From Clytia hemisphaerica (Eukaryota; Cnidaria; Hydrozoa; Leptothecata; Clytiidae): a stretch of DNA of 64,000 nucleotides. The stretch is from positions 861,870-925,869 of the forward strand of contig CACVBU010001197.1 of assembly GCA_902728285.1 (NCBI GenBank). The letters are read 5' to 3'. This document shows, in pieces, positions 54,201 through 64,000 of the stretch; within the stretch, counting starts at the first letter, position 1, and every line of letters begins with the position of its first letter. The translations under genes were made by a program, and so were the position numbers. The notes under the pieces are model-generated. The model was not told the origin of the DNA and did not search any database. It was given only the letters and a program-made list of their open reading frames with translations.

Positions 54201-56442
54201 TGCTTATATTTCTTAATAAACAAGTTTCCATGAAACACCAAAAATATCAGGGGGGGGGTACAGAGGCAGGGTACTAACCCATAGGATACTAACTTGATTT
54301 TTCACTCAATTTCTTTTTAGTACCACCCACCCATATTTAGTACCGGGTACTACTTCATTTTTGCTGTAAAAAATAGAGACACCGCCCCCTTAAATCTTAT
54401 ATTTTACAGATTAGACCAAAAGAGAGGATACTATGTTAGTTTTTCTGACTGAAATGGACAGATAATTCAAACAAACTGTCATTGATTAAGTCAGAGGCTT
54501 TTGTCCTTTGATTTTAATAACACACTTCTTGACCATTTCGGAAGTTTTGTCTTCACAAAAATCAAAAAATTTCTCAAAAGAGTAAAAAAAAGTTTCTCAA
54601 TTAAAAAAAATTTCAAATTAAAAAAATAATATTTGAAAAAAGTCAAAATATTACAAAAGACTACTTTTTTTATTGAAAAAGGAGCAAAACTCTGTGAAAA
54701 AGTACCCAAATAGTACCCTGTACTTGCTAGAAGAGTGAAAAATACACACCCCCACCCCTAAAGTAGTACCGGGTACTAACTTTTTTGAAATGCAAAAATA
54801 GACACCACCACCCAGCTATGGGTTAGTACCCTGCCTTTGTACCCCCCTGAAAATATTCAACCCCACTGAAATTTCGAATTAAAGAAATTCTTGCAGCCAA
54901 ACCTGAGGTTATTATAATTATTAATAAGATTTTTCATCTTTTTGTACGTAGGGTGTCATTGTCCACAAGCAGTGTAGCTTGTCAAGATGTTGTTCGTAAA
55001 ATTGTACCCAACGAAGGATTTTGGGATAAAAATGAACAAATGAAGAGACCAATGTCCCCTCATCTTACTATTTACAAGTAAGCTTTACATAGTTTCTAGA
55101 GGGGTCAAGACCCCCCCCTTAGGTAAGAGGACCCCCCCCCCCTTTAAGTGCTAACCCCCTTAGGAAATTCATACTTTTAACACCCCCTTGCTTTTGGTTC
55201 ATCAAAACCCAAGACCCCCCCCCTAAATGTAGGGGTGTAGAAACTATGCTTTACCAAATTCCAGTTCAGAATCGATGGTTGAATTTGAGTGGTTTTCGTT
55301 TTCGTTTTCGTTACAAGTAGCGTCACTCACTAGAATTTCCTTCAAATTTTCTGGAGATCCTATCGAAACAATAATATGACAATTGATATAATAAGGAAAA
55401 AATAAATTGTACACTATTGTTGTGTAATTTTAGATTTGAGTTACCAGCATTGATGTCAGGAACTCATAGAGCCACTGGATTCTATCTTTCTGGAGGTGAG
55501 TTCGTTATTCTTTAATAGTTGGAATTTGAGAGGAGCTTTCAAACGAGCTACGAGCCCAAACATAACCTTTTATCTCTAGGTTAATCCGAGTCCTGTACCA
55601 GTCTGCATTTAAGAAAACTCACAAAAGTGTTACTGAATAGTATCTTTATTTATCCCACGGGAATTTTAAATCAATGGAACTGGATATTTCTTATTGTTAA
55701 ACTATGCCCCCTACAGGCTAAATTATCTAAATCTGATTTTAAATTCCACGATTTTCAGTGATCGCAGCAGCAGGAGTTGCAGCTCTCGTATTGCCAGCCA
55801 ACCTATCCAGTTACGTTGAACTCGTTAAAACGTTGGATCTTCCTTTATGGGTGTTGATGCCTGCCAAAGCTTCCATTGTATTACCTGTTGTCTATCATGC
55901 CATCAACGGTGTTCGACATTTGGTGAGTAATGTCATCTCCATGTATAATTATCAATATGAAGATCAAGATAACATTATTTTAATTCAAAATTTCTCTGAT
56001 TGGCTCATGCGCCAATTTCGGTCTGAATATTATATCCTTACCTATCTCTTACCATATTTTTTTTATTTTCACGAGCTCAGCAAGGTTATGAATAAAATCA
56101 TAACATTAGGTAACAAAGGGATAGTCTATCACCAGTAGCGTAGACATGGGGTGAAGGAACATTTGCTGGAGAGCAGATTTTTACGCAGATTTTTACTTAC
56201 CTATTTGTGGTGTAAAAATATAATTACGGTGTCGTTTAAATCTGCTCTCCTAAGCAAATGTTCCTTCACCCCTGTCTACGCTACTGATCACTAACTCTTG
56301 AATTCCCGTTTTCTTTTGACAGGCTTGGGATACAGGAACTGGTTTCGAGATGGGAACACTTTACAAAACTGGTTTTGTTGTCGGAACACTTTCTTTACTC
56401 GTCACCGGCGGTATTGTCGCTTATTTTTCTGACTTGATTTGA
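48272..56442 (+). CDS. SDHC: Succinate dehydrogenase cytochrome b560 subunit, mitochondrial
   Basis: Membrane anchor subunit of respiratory complex II; binds haem b and ubiquinone in the inner mitochondrial membrane. Exons: 48272-48297, 54053-54121, 54952-55077, 55434-55495, 55759-55922 and 56323-56442, totalling 188 residues with matching phases. The N-terminus MASTVRMFR plus LTCGAGKKS is a basic, hydroxylated targeting sequence. Then come RPMSPHLTIY (family SPH.TIY), HRATGFYLSG (HR.TG) and the haem/quinone segment YHAINGVRHLAWDTGTG. Three hydrophobic helices are visible, the last ending VAYFSDLI. Intron 1 is 5.7 kb and contains a DNA transposon. AATAAA lies at about 56648. The tiny first exon is supported by Kozak-like AATATGG, donor GTGAGC and phase. 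Confidence 0.93.
49085..49492 (-). pseudogene. LINE 3' coding fragment inserted in the DNA transposon
   Basis: Open frame with PIKKQLKVKNCLFALDHV, HEGTRQSPKKLEPPTTNT, VKYGSYNVA and WNELH, the pattern seen at the C-terminus of many invertebrate non-LTR retrotransposon proteins. 5'-truncated. Confidence 0.6.
49724..50347 (-). CDS. Putative protein of the DNA transposon, uncharacterised family
   Basis: 207-codon open frame. The region YRLSSIKTLWHKF...EISYAQFWRYVPENI...DWGACLCMTCMNPEF resembles a family of uncharacterised, multicopy animal proteins with a 'SY..F.R.RP' block followed by a short Cys-X-Cys-X2-Cys cluster. Family membership is from memory. The frame ends DVTII with no obvious C-terminal domain. 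Upstream on the same strand (to about 50930) the sequence encodes a Lys/Glu/Arg-rich segment in other frames, typical of the N-terminus of such proteins, so the gene is frameshifted. Whether it is the transposase is inferred from its central position in the element. Confidence 0.5.
   Translation of the reverse strand: MTQDINSVVVPDEKKIHKNQQYRLSSIKTLWHKFEAENYDKEISYAQFWRYVPENIIKSKPEDWGACLCMTCMNPEFKLSCIKKTLPNINLSIEDLSEVTVQIVKTNWKNCTPKLKHVKKSLSSWSGQKKKTSGTKLYHTNKNSCSMKPLVFLEKFQTSKQFLKILLRTGHFLSPPVALKMLFYTEDYLTLQCFIVFFSSYIDVTII
52349..52566. mobile_element. MITE, TACCGTAACTTAG ends
   Basis: About 48-bp inverted ends: TACCGTAACTTAGTCTAATG at the left and CATT/ATATTAGACCAACTTACGGTA-type at the right, with 'gtcgacatccctcctctaat' paired to 'attagacgagggatgtcgat'. 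TA at each border. Confidence 0.8.
53140..53760. repeat. Diverged tandem repeat, period about 190 bp, SDHC intron 1
   Basis: GTGGGCCAGATGAGTTAG recurs at 53289, 53481 and 53667. Each is followed by 'ttgcatggtgttttaccatt'-like and 'gctgtcaaactatgacctgtc'-like blocks. Three to four units, moderately diverged. Confidence 0.75.
54247..54850. mobile_element. MITE with TCAGGGGGG ends in SDHC intron 2
   Basis: Left TCAGGGGGGGGGTACAGAGG then CAGGGTACTAACCCATAG; right CTATGGGTTAGTACCCTG then CCTTTGTACCCCCCTGA. Further GTACCGGGTACTA palindromes sit inside each half. Confidence 0.78.
55090..55245. repeat. C-rich stretch with inverted flavour, SDHC intron 3
   Basis: Several CCCCCCC runs ('gacccccccccttaggta', 'ggacccccccccccttta', 'agacccccccccctaaatg'). 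Possibly a MITE with CTAGAGGGGTC... ends. The boundaries are not clear. Confidence 0.4.
56134..56285. mobile_element. MITE in SDHC intron 5
   Basis: AGTAGCGTAGACATGGGGTG at the left, CACCCCTGTCTACGCTACT at the right. The arms continue through 'aaggaacatttgct' and 'ggagagcagattt'. ATCAC lies outside both ends, a possible 5-bp duplication. Confidence 0.8.
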
Positions 56443-57137
56443 ATGACTGAAGTTCTTGAATGAATTGATGCACGCATGATCACGTACTTGGATGTCGTTT
56501 TTTAAGTTTAAAATTGTACATTTTTGTTATGATCTTTGACCCTGCCGGTGAAATGTATCCGTGATGCACTTTTTTCACGGACAAATTTTAAGTTTAACGG
56601 TGGAAAATTTTTATATTTATGTTCGAATTTTAAGTTTAAAATTTCTTAATAAAAAGTAAACTTAATCGGCTTTGAAACGGCCAAATTGAAGTATAGTAGT
56701 TTCTTAACCTGAAAATATTCCAAATAATAATAATCCAAATTGATAGAGGGTTATTCTTATTTTTTTGGATTCACAAGCCAATGATAGATCGCCTAGGATT
56801 GTTGTTTTATCTTGAATATTTTTATAAGAATAATATTGGCTATGGAAAATTATAAAATTATGACAAAAAGTAAAAATAGTAAGTAAAAACTAAAAATTGC
56901 TTGAATTTCATCCCTTTTTTTTGTACTCCTAATTTCTTGAGAACTGGATTGTAACAAAAAGCCCTCCGAAACACGTGTTCTTCTAAAGAGCGTTATTTGT
57001 TAGTTGTTAGTTTTCAATACGAATTTAATGTTGCCTAGCAACTGAGTTCTACGCTTTTGGAATTTTCATTGAAAAAGCGAAAACTAGATTTTTCTTTCAA
57101 ATACTTAAAGTGAACATTTCGAGATTTCTAAAATGAA

Positions 57138-58397
57138 ATGGCTTTGATGAGAAAACTGAAGCATGGAAAATGGAGGCTTATTTTGGCTGTTGTAACAATA
57201 ATATTCTTCATTTTGTTTCTGTTTTCAAATATCAGTTCCAAGTACCAGCACAGAGATGTTGCACAGTTTCTAAGCTCCAATGTTTCTGATTTTGGAGACA
57301 AGACAACAAGCTCTGTTCTAAACCACTCTTTATCCACAACAAAACGAACAACTCTCAAGAGATTGACTGAAAAGGTTTTCACGGAAGCAAAGAAAAAGAC
57401 ATTGACTTTCCAACAAGTCGGTAAACTTCGAGCGTTGGTTCAAAAGTATGGCGTTTGTTTATCAAAACATTTTACTGAGATTGCCGAAACCCTTTCATCG
57501 CCTTCTTTTTACGACACTGAAGAAAAGTTACGAAAAAGATGCTTTGTTGATATGTTTGGGACATCGAGTGGTAATGTTTGTAAATGGCCACCAAGAAGAT
57601 TGGTTGGTCCTTTGTATGTCAATTTCACTGCTGTCTCCATGGAAGCGCTTTATAAGACTGAGTTGAGCTTTGTTCAAGTTGGAGGGAAATGGTCCCCAAA
57701 GGATTGCGCGTCAAGGCAAGAAGTTGCGATCGTAATACCTTTCCGTGATCGTGATGAACATTTAGCGATTTTCTTACGACAAATGCATAGTATTTTACGA
57801 CGTCAGGAATACGCGTATCGCATACTAGTCATCGAGCAAGTTGATGAATATCCGTTTAATCGAGGCAAATTAATGAACGTCGGTTTCAAAGAGGCGTTGA
57901 AACTCTCGAAAGCTTTTTCATGTTTTGTGTTCCACGACGTGGACTTGATTCCGGAAGACGACCGCAACGATTACGGATGTCCGACGTCACCACGTCATAT
58001 GTCGTACGCTATCGATAAGTTCAACTATATTCTACCCTACCCAGGCATTTTTGGCGGTGTGGAGGCGTTTTTAAAAGTACATTTCGAGCGTGTGAATGGC
58101 TTCCCGAACGATTATTGGGGCTGGGGTGCAGAAGATGATTGCTTATACAAACGAACTATTCAAAACGGATTCACCTTAACCCGCCCATCTAAACAAGTTG
58201 GGCGTTATAAGATGATTAAGCACGCTTCATCAAAGGGTGCTCCGCCCAACAGACATGATAAATTGAACAATGCGAGGGCTCAGTTTCAAACGGACGGACT
58301 GTCTTCGTTGCAGTATAAAGTTGTAGGGAAGGAAGTCAGACAGCTTTATACCCTGATCAAAGTCGATTTGAATTTAGAAGGTGATGCTATTTACTGA
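57138..58397 (+). CDS. Beta-1,4-galactosyltransferase family protein
   Basis: 419-residue type II Golgi membrane enzyme, expected to move galactose or N-acetylgalactosamine from a UDP-sugar to GlcNAc or glucose acceptors. Residues 14-32 (LILAVVTIIFFILFLFSNI) form the signal anchor, and a Ser/Thr/Lys-rich stem follows. The catalytic part starts near residue 196 (VAIVIPFRDRDEHLAIFL). It contains FNRGKLMNVGF (240-250), the metal-binding HDVDLIPEDDRN (DVD at 267-269), FGGVEAF (305-311) and WGWGAEDD (327-334), all diagnostic of glycosyltransferase family 7. Coding is uninterrupted. AATAAA lies at about 58760. The B4GALT paralogue cannot be assigned by eye. It converges on TMEM192, 983 bp away. Confidence 0.93.
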   Translation: MALMRKLKHGKWRLILAVVTIIFFILFLFSNISSKYQHRDVAQFLSSNVSDFGDKTTSSVLNHSLSTTKRTTLKRLTEKVFTEAKKKTLTFQQVGKLRALVQKYGVCLSKHFTEIAETLSSPSFYDTEEKLRKRCFVDMFGTSSGNVCKWPPRRLVGPLYVNFTAVSMEALYKTELSFVQVGGKWSPKDCASRQEVAIVIPFRDRDEHLAIFLRQMHSILRRQEYAYRILVIEQVDEYPFNRGKLMNVGFKEALKLSKAFSCFVFHDVDLIPEDDRNDYGCPTSPRHMSYAIDKFNYILPYPGIFGGVEAFLKVHFERVNGFPNDYWGWGAEDDCLYKRTIQNGFTLTRPSKQVGRYKMIKHASSKGAPPNRHDKLNNARAQFQTDGLSSLQYKVVGKEVRQLYTLIKVDLNLEGDAIY

Positions 58398-59380
58398 AAG
58401 TGTTTTTCCATGACTTGATTTCAATTCAAGAGATTCAACTTATTTTTCTTAAGAGGATCTGTTCGATTGCTTTAATTGTTATCTTCATTACTCGAGAAAC
58501 AGTCTGATTGGTAGAACCCCTGTAATGAAGACCGACTATACAACCATGTCTAAAATTTAGTAATTACTGTAGATAGTTTAGTTTATCAACGGTTCTCGAC
58601 GTTGCCATATCATTAAGCCTTTTTGTGACACGATATTTTTTAATTCATTTAACAATTCTATATTTTTAGGTAGTTTCAATATTTTACTATTACAAAATAC
58701 ATTTTAACAAATGAGATATATTATTTTATACAGATTCGGAAAGAATAGAAAAATGAACAATAAATGAAAATGTATGAAAAAATTTCTCAAAAATTCTAAC
58801 GTTAAACTCGAGATAAAAAATTGTGTCAAAATATGTACAAGAGCCTTTTCCAAGTAGGCAATAGAAATATAAAGGATTTTAATTTATAAATATCAAGCCT
58901 TTGAAAATGTATGCGTTCTTCTCAGAGATCATTTTCTAATCCAAACCAGATAGTGAATACCTGAATCCGAATCAGTACTTCAATAATAAGTACAATGAAT
59001 TTCGACATTTTTGTATATACCCAGTAGTAGGACATGGACCAGAGAGCTCTGAGGTGAGATGAAGGCTAGTTCTTTTTCAACAAAATTTACATAGCTAGGA
59101 GGTTTCAGTTTCCAATTATTCTAGGGAGGCTGAATAAATTACTGCTATTTCATGTTCCAAACCAGATTGAAAATTTTGAGCATAAAAGCAAATCAAAGAT
59201 TCGTGCCAATTATTTTCATAGTCGTGACATCTGAATACAATAATCAAGGTTTCACTATTTTTTTACTCTAGAAGGTTGAAATTCGATACTCATCCCTTAA
59301 TTCAATGGAGAAAACCTCGCTTCTACTTTTAAGAAAATCAATTCATAAAAAGTCTAAAAATTCGACACATCCTAAATTGT
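58398..59380. other. Convergent intergenic / 3' UTR region
   Basis: Lies between the stops of the galactosyltransferase and TMEM192 genes. It contains the AATAAA at about 58760. Nothing else is recognised. Confidence 0.5.
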
Positions 59381-62300
59381 TTACTGTCTTGGTATATGCT
59401 GTTGCGGATGTAGTTGAGGAGCAACATTGCAATCATTCAAAATGTTTTGTTGTTGTTGCTTAGGTAACATTTGGGTCAGCGAGACAATTCGTTTACCGAG
59501 GTTCATATTATGTTGACGCAGGTAGCGGATCATTTCTGATTGTCTTTCCAATACGTCATCCGCGCATTCGTTGTCCCTGAGATAAGAGAAAAGGGCGAGG
59601 GTTTTTAGTTTAGTTCGACCTCTTGTAATATTAGAATTAGGCTTCTATTGGGGGTGTCCCATACAGTTTGTCCCTGAGGCAAGAAAATAAGGATGGTTTT
59701 AGAGTTTCGTTTGGAACGTAAAGTTAGATGTACGTTAACAACCCTGTCTCAGTGAAAATTCATTTTGAGATGGATGAATTAACTTTATGAAATGTAAAAT
59801 CGAAACTTCTGTTTTATAGACTCAAAAGACCTGCGAAATATATTGCTATAAAAAAGATATTTTACTTTAAAAAACCGAGTTCAAATTTCGAATCTTTTTT
59901 AAACCGCAGCTTGATATTCGAACCTGAATCCCAGCCCCCCCCCCCTTATAAGATGATACCTTCCTATAATTCGTAAAAAATAATTCTCCATTTTCGTATC
60001 AGTAATTAGTTTCTTACTTTAAAGCAACAGAGAATCACAATTGAAGAGTCACTATTCGATCTCAAACTCACCTGAAACCGACTTCATTGGAATAAGTGGA
60101 ATCTTGAAATCCGGAAACGACATCTTGTATGAAGACATCCGGTAACTTCTTCGATTTGTTGAATTTCAAAATATAACCTGAACAAGAGGAAAATCAAATC
60201 GTTGTTTTGGTGGAGATTTCAATTTTGATTTTCTAAATGAAGGAAGTTCTCATTCTTACTTTAAAAACATCCCAGCTATGTTATGGTTCAAGAGTTATTA
60301 CCTTAAGGGGACTAATTTTTGCGGGAACTAAATTTTGCGGTTTTTGCGGATTTAGGCCCAAACTGTAAAATTAAGTTCCCGCAAAATTTTTCAAATGCGA
60401 AAAACAAAGGTTGAATAATTCACAGTGAGAAATCCGCAAAATTAAGTTCCCGCAAATATTAAATATTAAATCTTGAACTGCGAACCGCAAAAATTAGTTC
60501 CCGCAAAAAATAGTTCCCTTAAGGTAGTTAGAATCTAAATAATGAATTTTCGGGATCTTTCGAAAAGCGCTCAAAATTTGGTTATTTAGTCATTTTGCAT
60601 AAAAATATATACATATTTGACCACCAGAACTCACCTAAATAAATAAATGTTGAAACTAAAATAAGGAAAACTTCAGCAGAGAGTGTGATTTGAAAAATCA
60701 ACATCAAATTTCTTCTCCCACTGGTCGATTGAAACGAAACTACCAACAACAAAGCTGCATTGCCTGAAAAAGGGAACCAACTTTTACTTAGGCGAATAAA
60801 ATAGAATAAAATGATTAAAATTAAACTTGTCTGGAAATTTCAAGAGACTTTCGACAGAAAAAATCACATTGAAATGCCCTAAAAACCTGAAAATGAGATT
60901 TTCTATCCCCACAGCTTATTAATATCATCCCAATTCACTGATACAGAGGTGAACTAGGGAATAAAAATAAAATACTCAACTGGTTTGAAATTCTTAACGC
61001 TTTAGTATGCAGGTAGGTAGTAGCATTGCACTTATAAGCATATCAGGGTCAAATATTGCAAAAATATATGAAAAATTATACATATTGCAAAAATATACAT
61101 ATACTGTACTGAGCATTACCTGAGCATACGAAAATGTATGTTTTTGTTGGGATTTTACGGATTTTCGAAATTTTCCTAAAATTTTGCTTGGGATATAATC
61201 ATCTTTATAAGGATTTTTCAGCCTTGTCAAACCATCGACCTAAACATCTCCAAGCCTGTTTCGAATTTTTGTATGCTTATGAAAAGCATGTAAGGCGAAG
61301 TTGAAACAAAGAAGTTATTTACCAATAGAGAAAACCATGAAAGGGATTTTCCTAATTTCTTTTGTTTTGATATACAATGTGAGGTAACCAGCTCTTCTTA
61401 AACGATGGTGTTGAAAATGTAAATAGCGATCGTAAACAAACGTTAACACCCATACACCAACATGAAGGACTGTCAGAAAAGCGAAAGGTGCATCCAAACC
61501 ACCCAATAGTTCAACGTGTAGAATATTGTAAAGAACAAATGCCATCACTTCAAATGTTACCTGAGTAAAAGAAAAATAAGGTCGATAGATAAAAATCTCT
61601 TCCAAATAGGATTTAGGATATAAGAGATACAGAATAACATTTTGAAATCAAAGGTGGGAAATGATAATTGATTTTATTTCTAAATCTAATTTAATTTTTC
61701 AGAATGCATTCTTATATAGATGTATTCTTATATAGAAGTAGAAAAAGTACAGTAAAGAAAGTTCACTTACAATAATGACCAGGTAGAGGAACACGAAGAT
61801 GATGCCAGGGAATTTTCGGATAAGAAATTGTTGTGAGTAAACGGAAGCTGTGTTGCTGGGTGCAGGGATGAGGAGGTTCTCCGTGGAATCATTTGTGGTC
61901 TGTGGAAACAGTGGACCATGATTGTGATCGTCACTGATATGCTCACTGAAAGATCCCTAAAAATATTTATAATTCATTGGAATAACTTTTGAAACAGTTG
62001 TGAGGGGTATCGACGGTTGGCAAAGGATATCATGCATGCATGGTAACTTATTTTACCCCTATTTTCCACTTTCAGGTCACCGAAAAACTGTACTGCACTT
62101 GTACATATAACTCATAACACGTATATGCAGTTGAAATGTTGTATACAAAATATGCTGTTTGTATTTAGAAGATTTCAAGTACAAATTATCAACCCAAAAT
62201 GTTGACAAATTTGGCAGTTCATCAAATTTGTAAAATTTTGCGGGAATTTAATTTTCGCGGATTTGCGATTTTAGAAAATTTCGCGGGAACTTGATTTCGC

Positions 62301-63712
62301 GGTTTTAGGCAAAAACTGCGAAAACCGCGAAATTTTCTTCCATTTTAAGGTATTGAAACAAATATATGAAGGGTGGGATTTTACAGCCGCCTGTCCTGCA
62401 AGGCACTGAGAGGCCACGGGTGCCAAAAAGAAGGCCCATTTAAAATGCGACAACCTCATTGGTGGAATTTGATAAAACAGCTGCGAAGGAGCGCCAAGAA
62501 GAAGCAATCAGTATCAGTAGAAGAAGAGACCACTTTCATTTTTGTTGCAGATTTCGATATAAACTTCTCTCAGAGATTGCTTGTCAATGTGTCGTGTCAA
62601 CTTGTCAGCATTTTATTGTTGTAAAGGGAAAGATAAAAGAGGTATAAACTAGCCTAGTTTCTAATCCTGATATAGGAGTTTAAGCTTAGACTGTGAGATT
62701 GGGTAACTTGCATCAGTGGAGGCTAACATGCATAGCCTTCAAGAGACGACCCTCGACATGGCCCGAGAATAGACCTTTTTTCAAAGAGGACGTCCTGTTG
62801 AATAATTATGTAGTCCAGCAGAGTCCAGCCATAAAAACAATGATAGAGCCATGCATAATTACTGTATCATGCATATTATTGTAATAATTATGCATAGTTT
62901 TATCATTGTTTTTCTGCTGGACTACATATATTCAACAGGGTGGCCTCTTTGAAAAAAGGTCTATTCTCGGGCCTCTTCGGGCCATGTTCGGGCCAAGAGA
63001 CCCTATCAATTATTTTGGCCCGAACATGACCCAAGTCATTCGGGCCATGTTCGGGCCATGTTAAATGTTAAATTGATTCAGCATGTCCAGTCAAACAAAA
63101 TAGTACAAAATAAGATTTGTCTGTTTTGTTTATATCGCTCAAAAAAACTTTACGAGCTTCCTGTGGACACGCTTCAGTTTAAAACCAAGACCAGTTTACT
63201 AGCAAATATTTCCACCCTAAGTATATTTATAACTATGTTTGCATACCAAATAAGACTAAGAGAAACCAAGTTTTTCTCAAAGAAAATGTTAAAAAAATTC
63301 AGTCCTGAAATTACACGCCTGTTTAAATCATGTTTTCAAAAATTGGCCCGAGTGTGGCACAGTGTGGCCCGCGTGTGGCCCGAACACGGCCCGAATTCTC
63401 GGGCCAGCTCGGGCCATACTCGGGCTTTACGCAAATTCCAATACAAGTTTTGGCCCGAGAATTCTCGGGCCATGTCGAGGGTCGTTTCAAGAGCTGCAAG
63501 CGGAGCTGCATAGTTGTTCATTCATTTGTTTTGAAATTTTGCTGCTTTGATTGGTCAGTCATTTGATGGCTATGCAAGTTTCCCACTGTCACTGATGCAA
63601 GAAAGTTACCCGACATCACGGAAGTCCATTTTGTGTGATGGATGGATAGAAGCCCATAAAAAATGAAAATAAAACTTACCTGATGACCACTTGTGTTGCT
63701 TATATCAACCAT
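59381..63712 (-). CDS. TMEM192: Transmembrane protein 192
   Basis: Multi-pass lysosomal/late-endosomal membrane protein of unclear function in other animals. Six exons with matching phases: 63712-63680, 61956-61771, 61560-61323, 60763-60635, 60177-60072 and 59576-59381, giving 295 residues. The N-terminus is polar with the cytosolic START MVDISNTSGHQ. Helices follow around FPGIIFVFLYLVII, MAFVLYNIL, FLTVLHVGVWVLTFVY, ALLLVVSF and EVFLILVSTFIYL. Diagnostic matches to the family are YLHFQHHRLRRAGYLTLY, LKFNKSKKLPD, NEVGFR and the tail VLERQSEMIRYLRQHN, a short coiled coil. The C-terminus is Gln-rich. Intron 1 (1.7 kb) contains nested MITEs. The start ATG is preceded by 288 bp of probable promoter to the window edge. 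Confidence 0.93.
60299..60526. mobile_element. MITE, TACCTTAAGGGGACTA ends, TMEM192 intron 4
   Basis: Left TACCTTAAGGGGACTAATTT and right TAGTTCCCTTAAGGTA are inverse, with GCGGGAACTAAATTTTGCGG / CCGCAAAAATTAGTTCCCGC inside. Repeated AAGTTCCCGCAAA words. The same end type as 9973-10344. Confidence 0.8.
62213..62345. repeat. Fragment related to the TACCTTAAG MITEs
   Basis: GCGGGAATTTAATTTTCGCGG, GCGGGAACTTGATTTCGCGG and a terminal 'ttttaaggta', without the left end. TMEM192 intron 1. Confidence 0.55.
62691..63621. mobile_element. Element-in-element nest in TMEM192 intron 1
   Basis: Outer: arms of the CCGTGAGAG MITE (GGGTAACTTGCATCAGTGGA at 62701; inverse near 63585-63621). Middle: 62747-63484 with inverse ends CGACCCTCGACATGGCCCGA and TCGGGCCATGTCGAGGGTCG, carrying many CGGGCC words. 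Inner: palindrome 62768-62965 starting AATAGACCTTTTTTC and ending GAAAAAAGGTCTATT. The open frames in this region are by-products. Confidence 0.72.
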
Positions 63713-64000
63713 AATGTTCGATGTTGTTTTGTTTAGTGCTATTGGTATATCACATCAGATGTCTTTAGTGGTGCTGGTGATGGTGGTGAGGTAGGCTTTT
63801 TGCTGCTTTGGGTTAAGTCAGTGCAGTCGTGCTCAATCGTACTATGTTACTTACTTGTGTAGTTACTTGTTACCTGTGTACATGTTATGACAATGCTTTG
63901 GTTTAATATTAGGGTATTATGCTATATATGAACTTTTTGAACTATTTTTTTACGTTGAACGCGACTGCTTTAAAAACTTTGTTTAAAAAAAAAACGAAAA

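Noticed and set aside
63058..63566. Frames rich in Arg/Pro/Gly at the right end
   Set aside because: Produced by repeated CGGGCC words of the middle nested element.

Overview
The window is nuclear DNA of an animal. It holds intron-rich genes with GT-AG junctions, intronic snoRNAs and many transposon remnants, and it encodes metazoan proteins (INTS10, TIMM10B, UBA52, PROSER3, SDHC, beta-1,4-galactosyltransferase, TMEM192). An AT-rich invertebrate fits. A cnidarian or other early-branching animal is possible, but the phylum cannot be fixed by eye. Gene names rest on recalled human family sequences. Exons were joined by hand, requiring in each case a splice site, an open frame and a matching phase.

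Layout. Positions 1-21320 (minus) carry a very stretched INTS10 gene, cut by the left edge. Its introns hold four blocks of one repeat family, an LTR retrotransposon with intact 90-bp LTRs but a broken interior, several MITEs and a two-exon gene on the opposite strand. Just upstream, on the same strand, lie TIMM10B (22061-21789) and a small unknown two-exon gene (22801-22261), forming a compact three-gene row. Positions 22.9-28.0 kb are mostly repeats: a mariner-type fold-back element, tRNA-derived SINEs, a LINE fragment and MITEs. UBA52 (29851-33950, plus) carries three copies of a U14 (SNORD14) box C/D snoRNA in its last intron. A PROSER3 orthologue follows on minus (42088-37931, eight exons).

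Positions 42.1-48.2 kb hold a 232-bp near-perfect palindrome, a LINE fragment and a 3.2-kb element with repeated CACCCGAC motifs and a 9-bp target duplication. SDHC (48272-56442, plus, six exons) has a 5.7-kb first intron containing a 3.7-kb DNA transposon. That transposon has 26-bp perfect inverted ends, an ORF of an uncharacterised family and nine copies of GTTACGTACGGGACA or its complement. The right end holds an intronless-coding B4GALT-type gene (57138-58397, plus) convergent with TMEM192 (63712-59381, minus, six exons). TMEM192 intron 1 contains elements nested in elements.

The genes are housekeeping functions with no evident joint pathway: Integrator, mitochondrial import, ubiquitin/ribosome, a PROSER3 protein, respiratory complex II, Golgi glycosylation and a lysosomal membrane protein. 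The most unusual material is the intronic U14 array, the SDHC-intron transposon with its spaced motif, and several other elements with their own interspersed short motifs.
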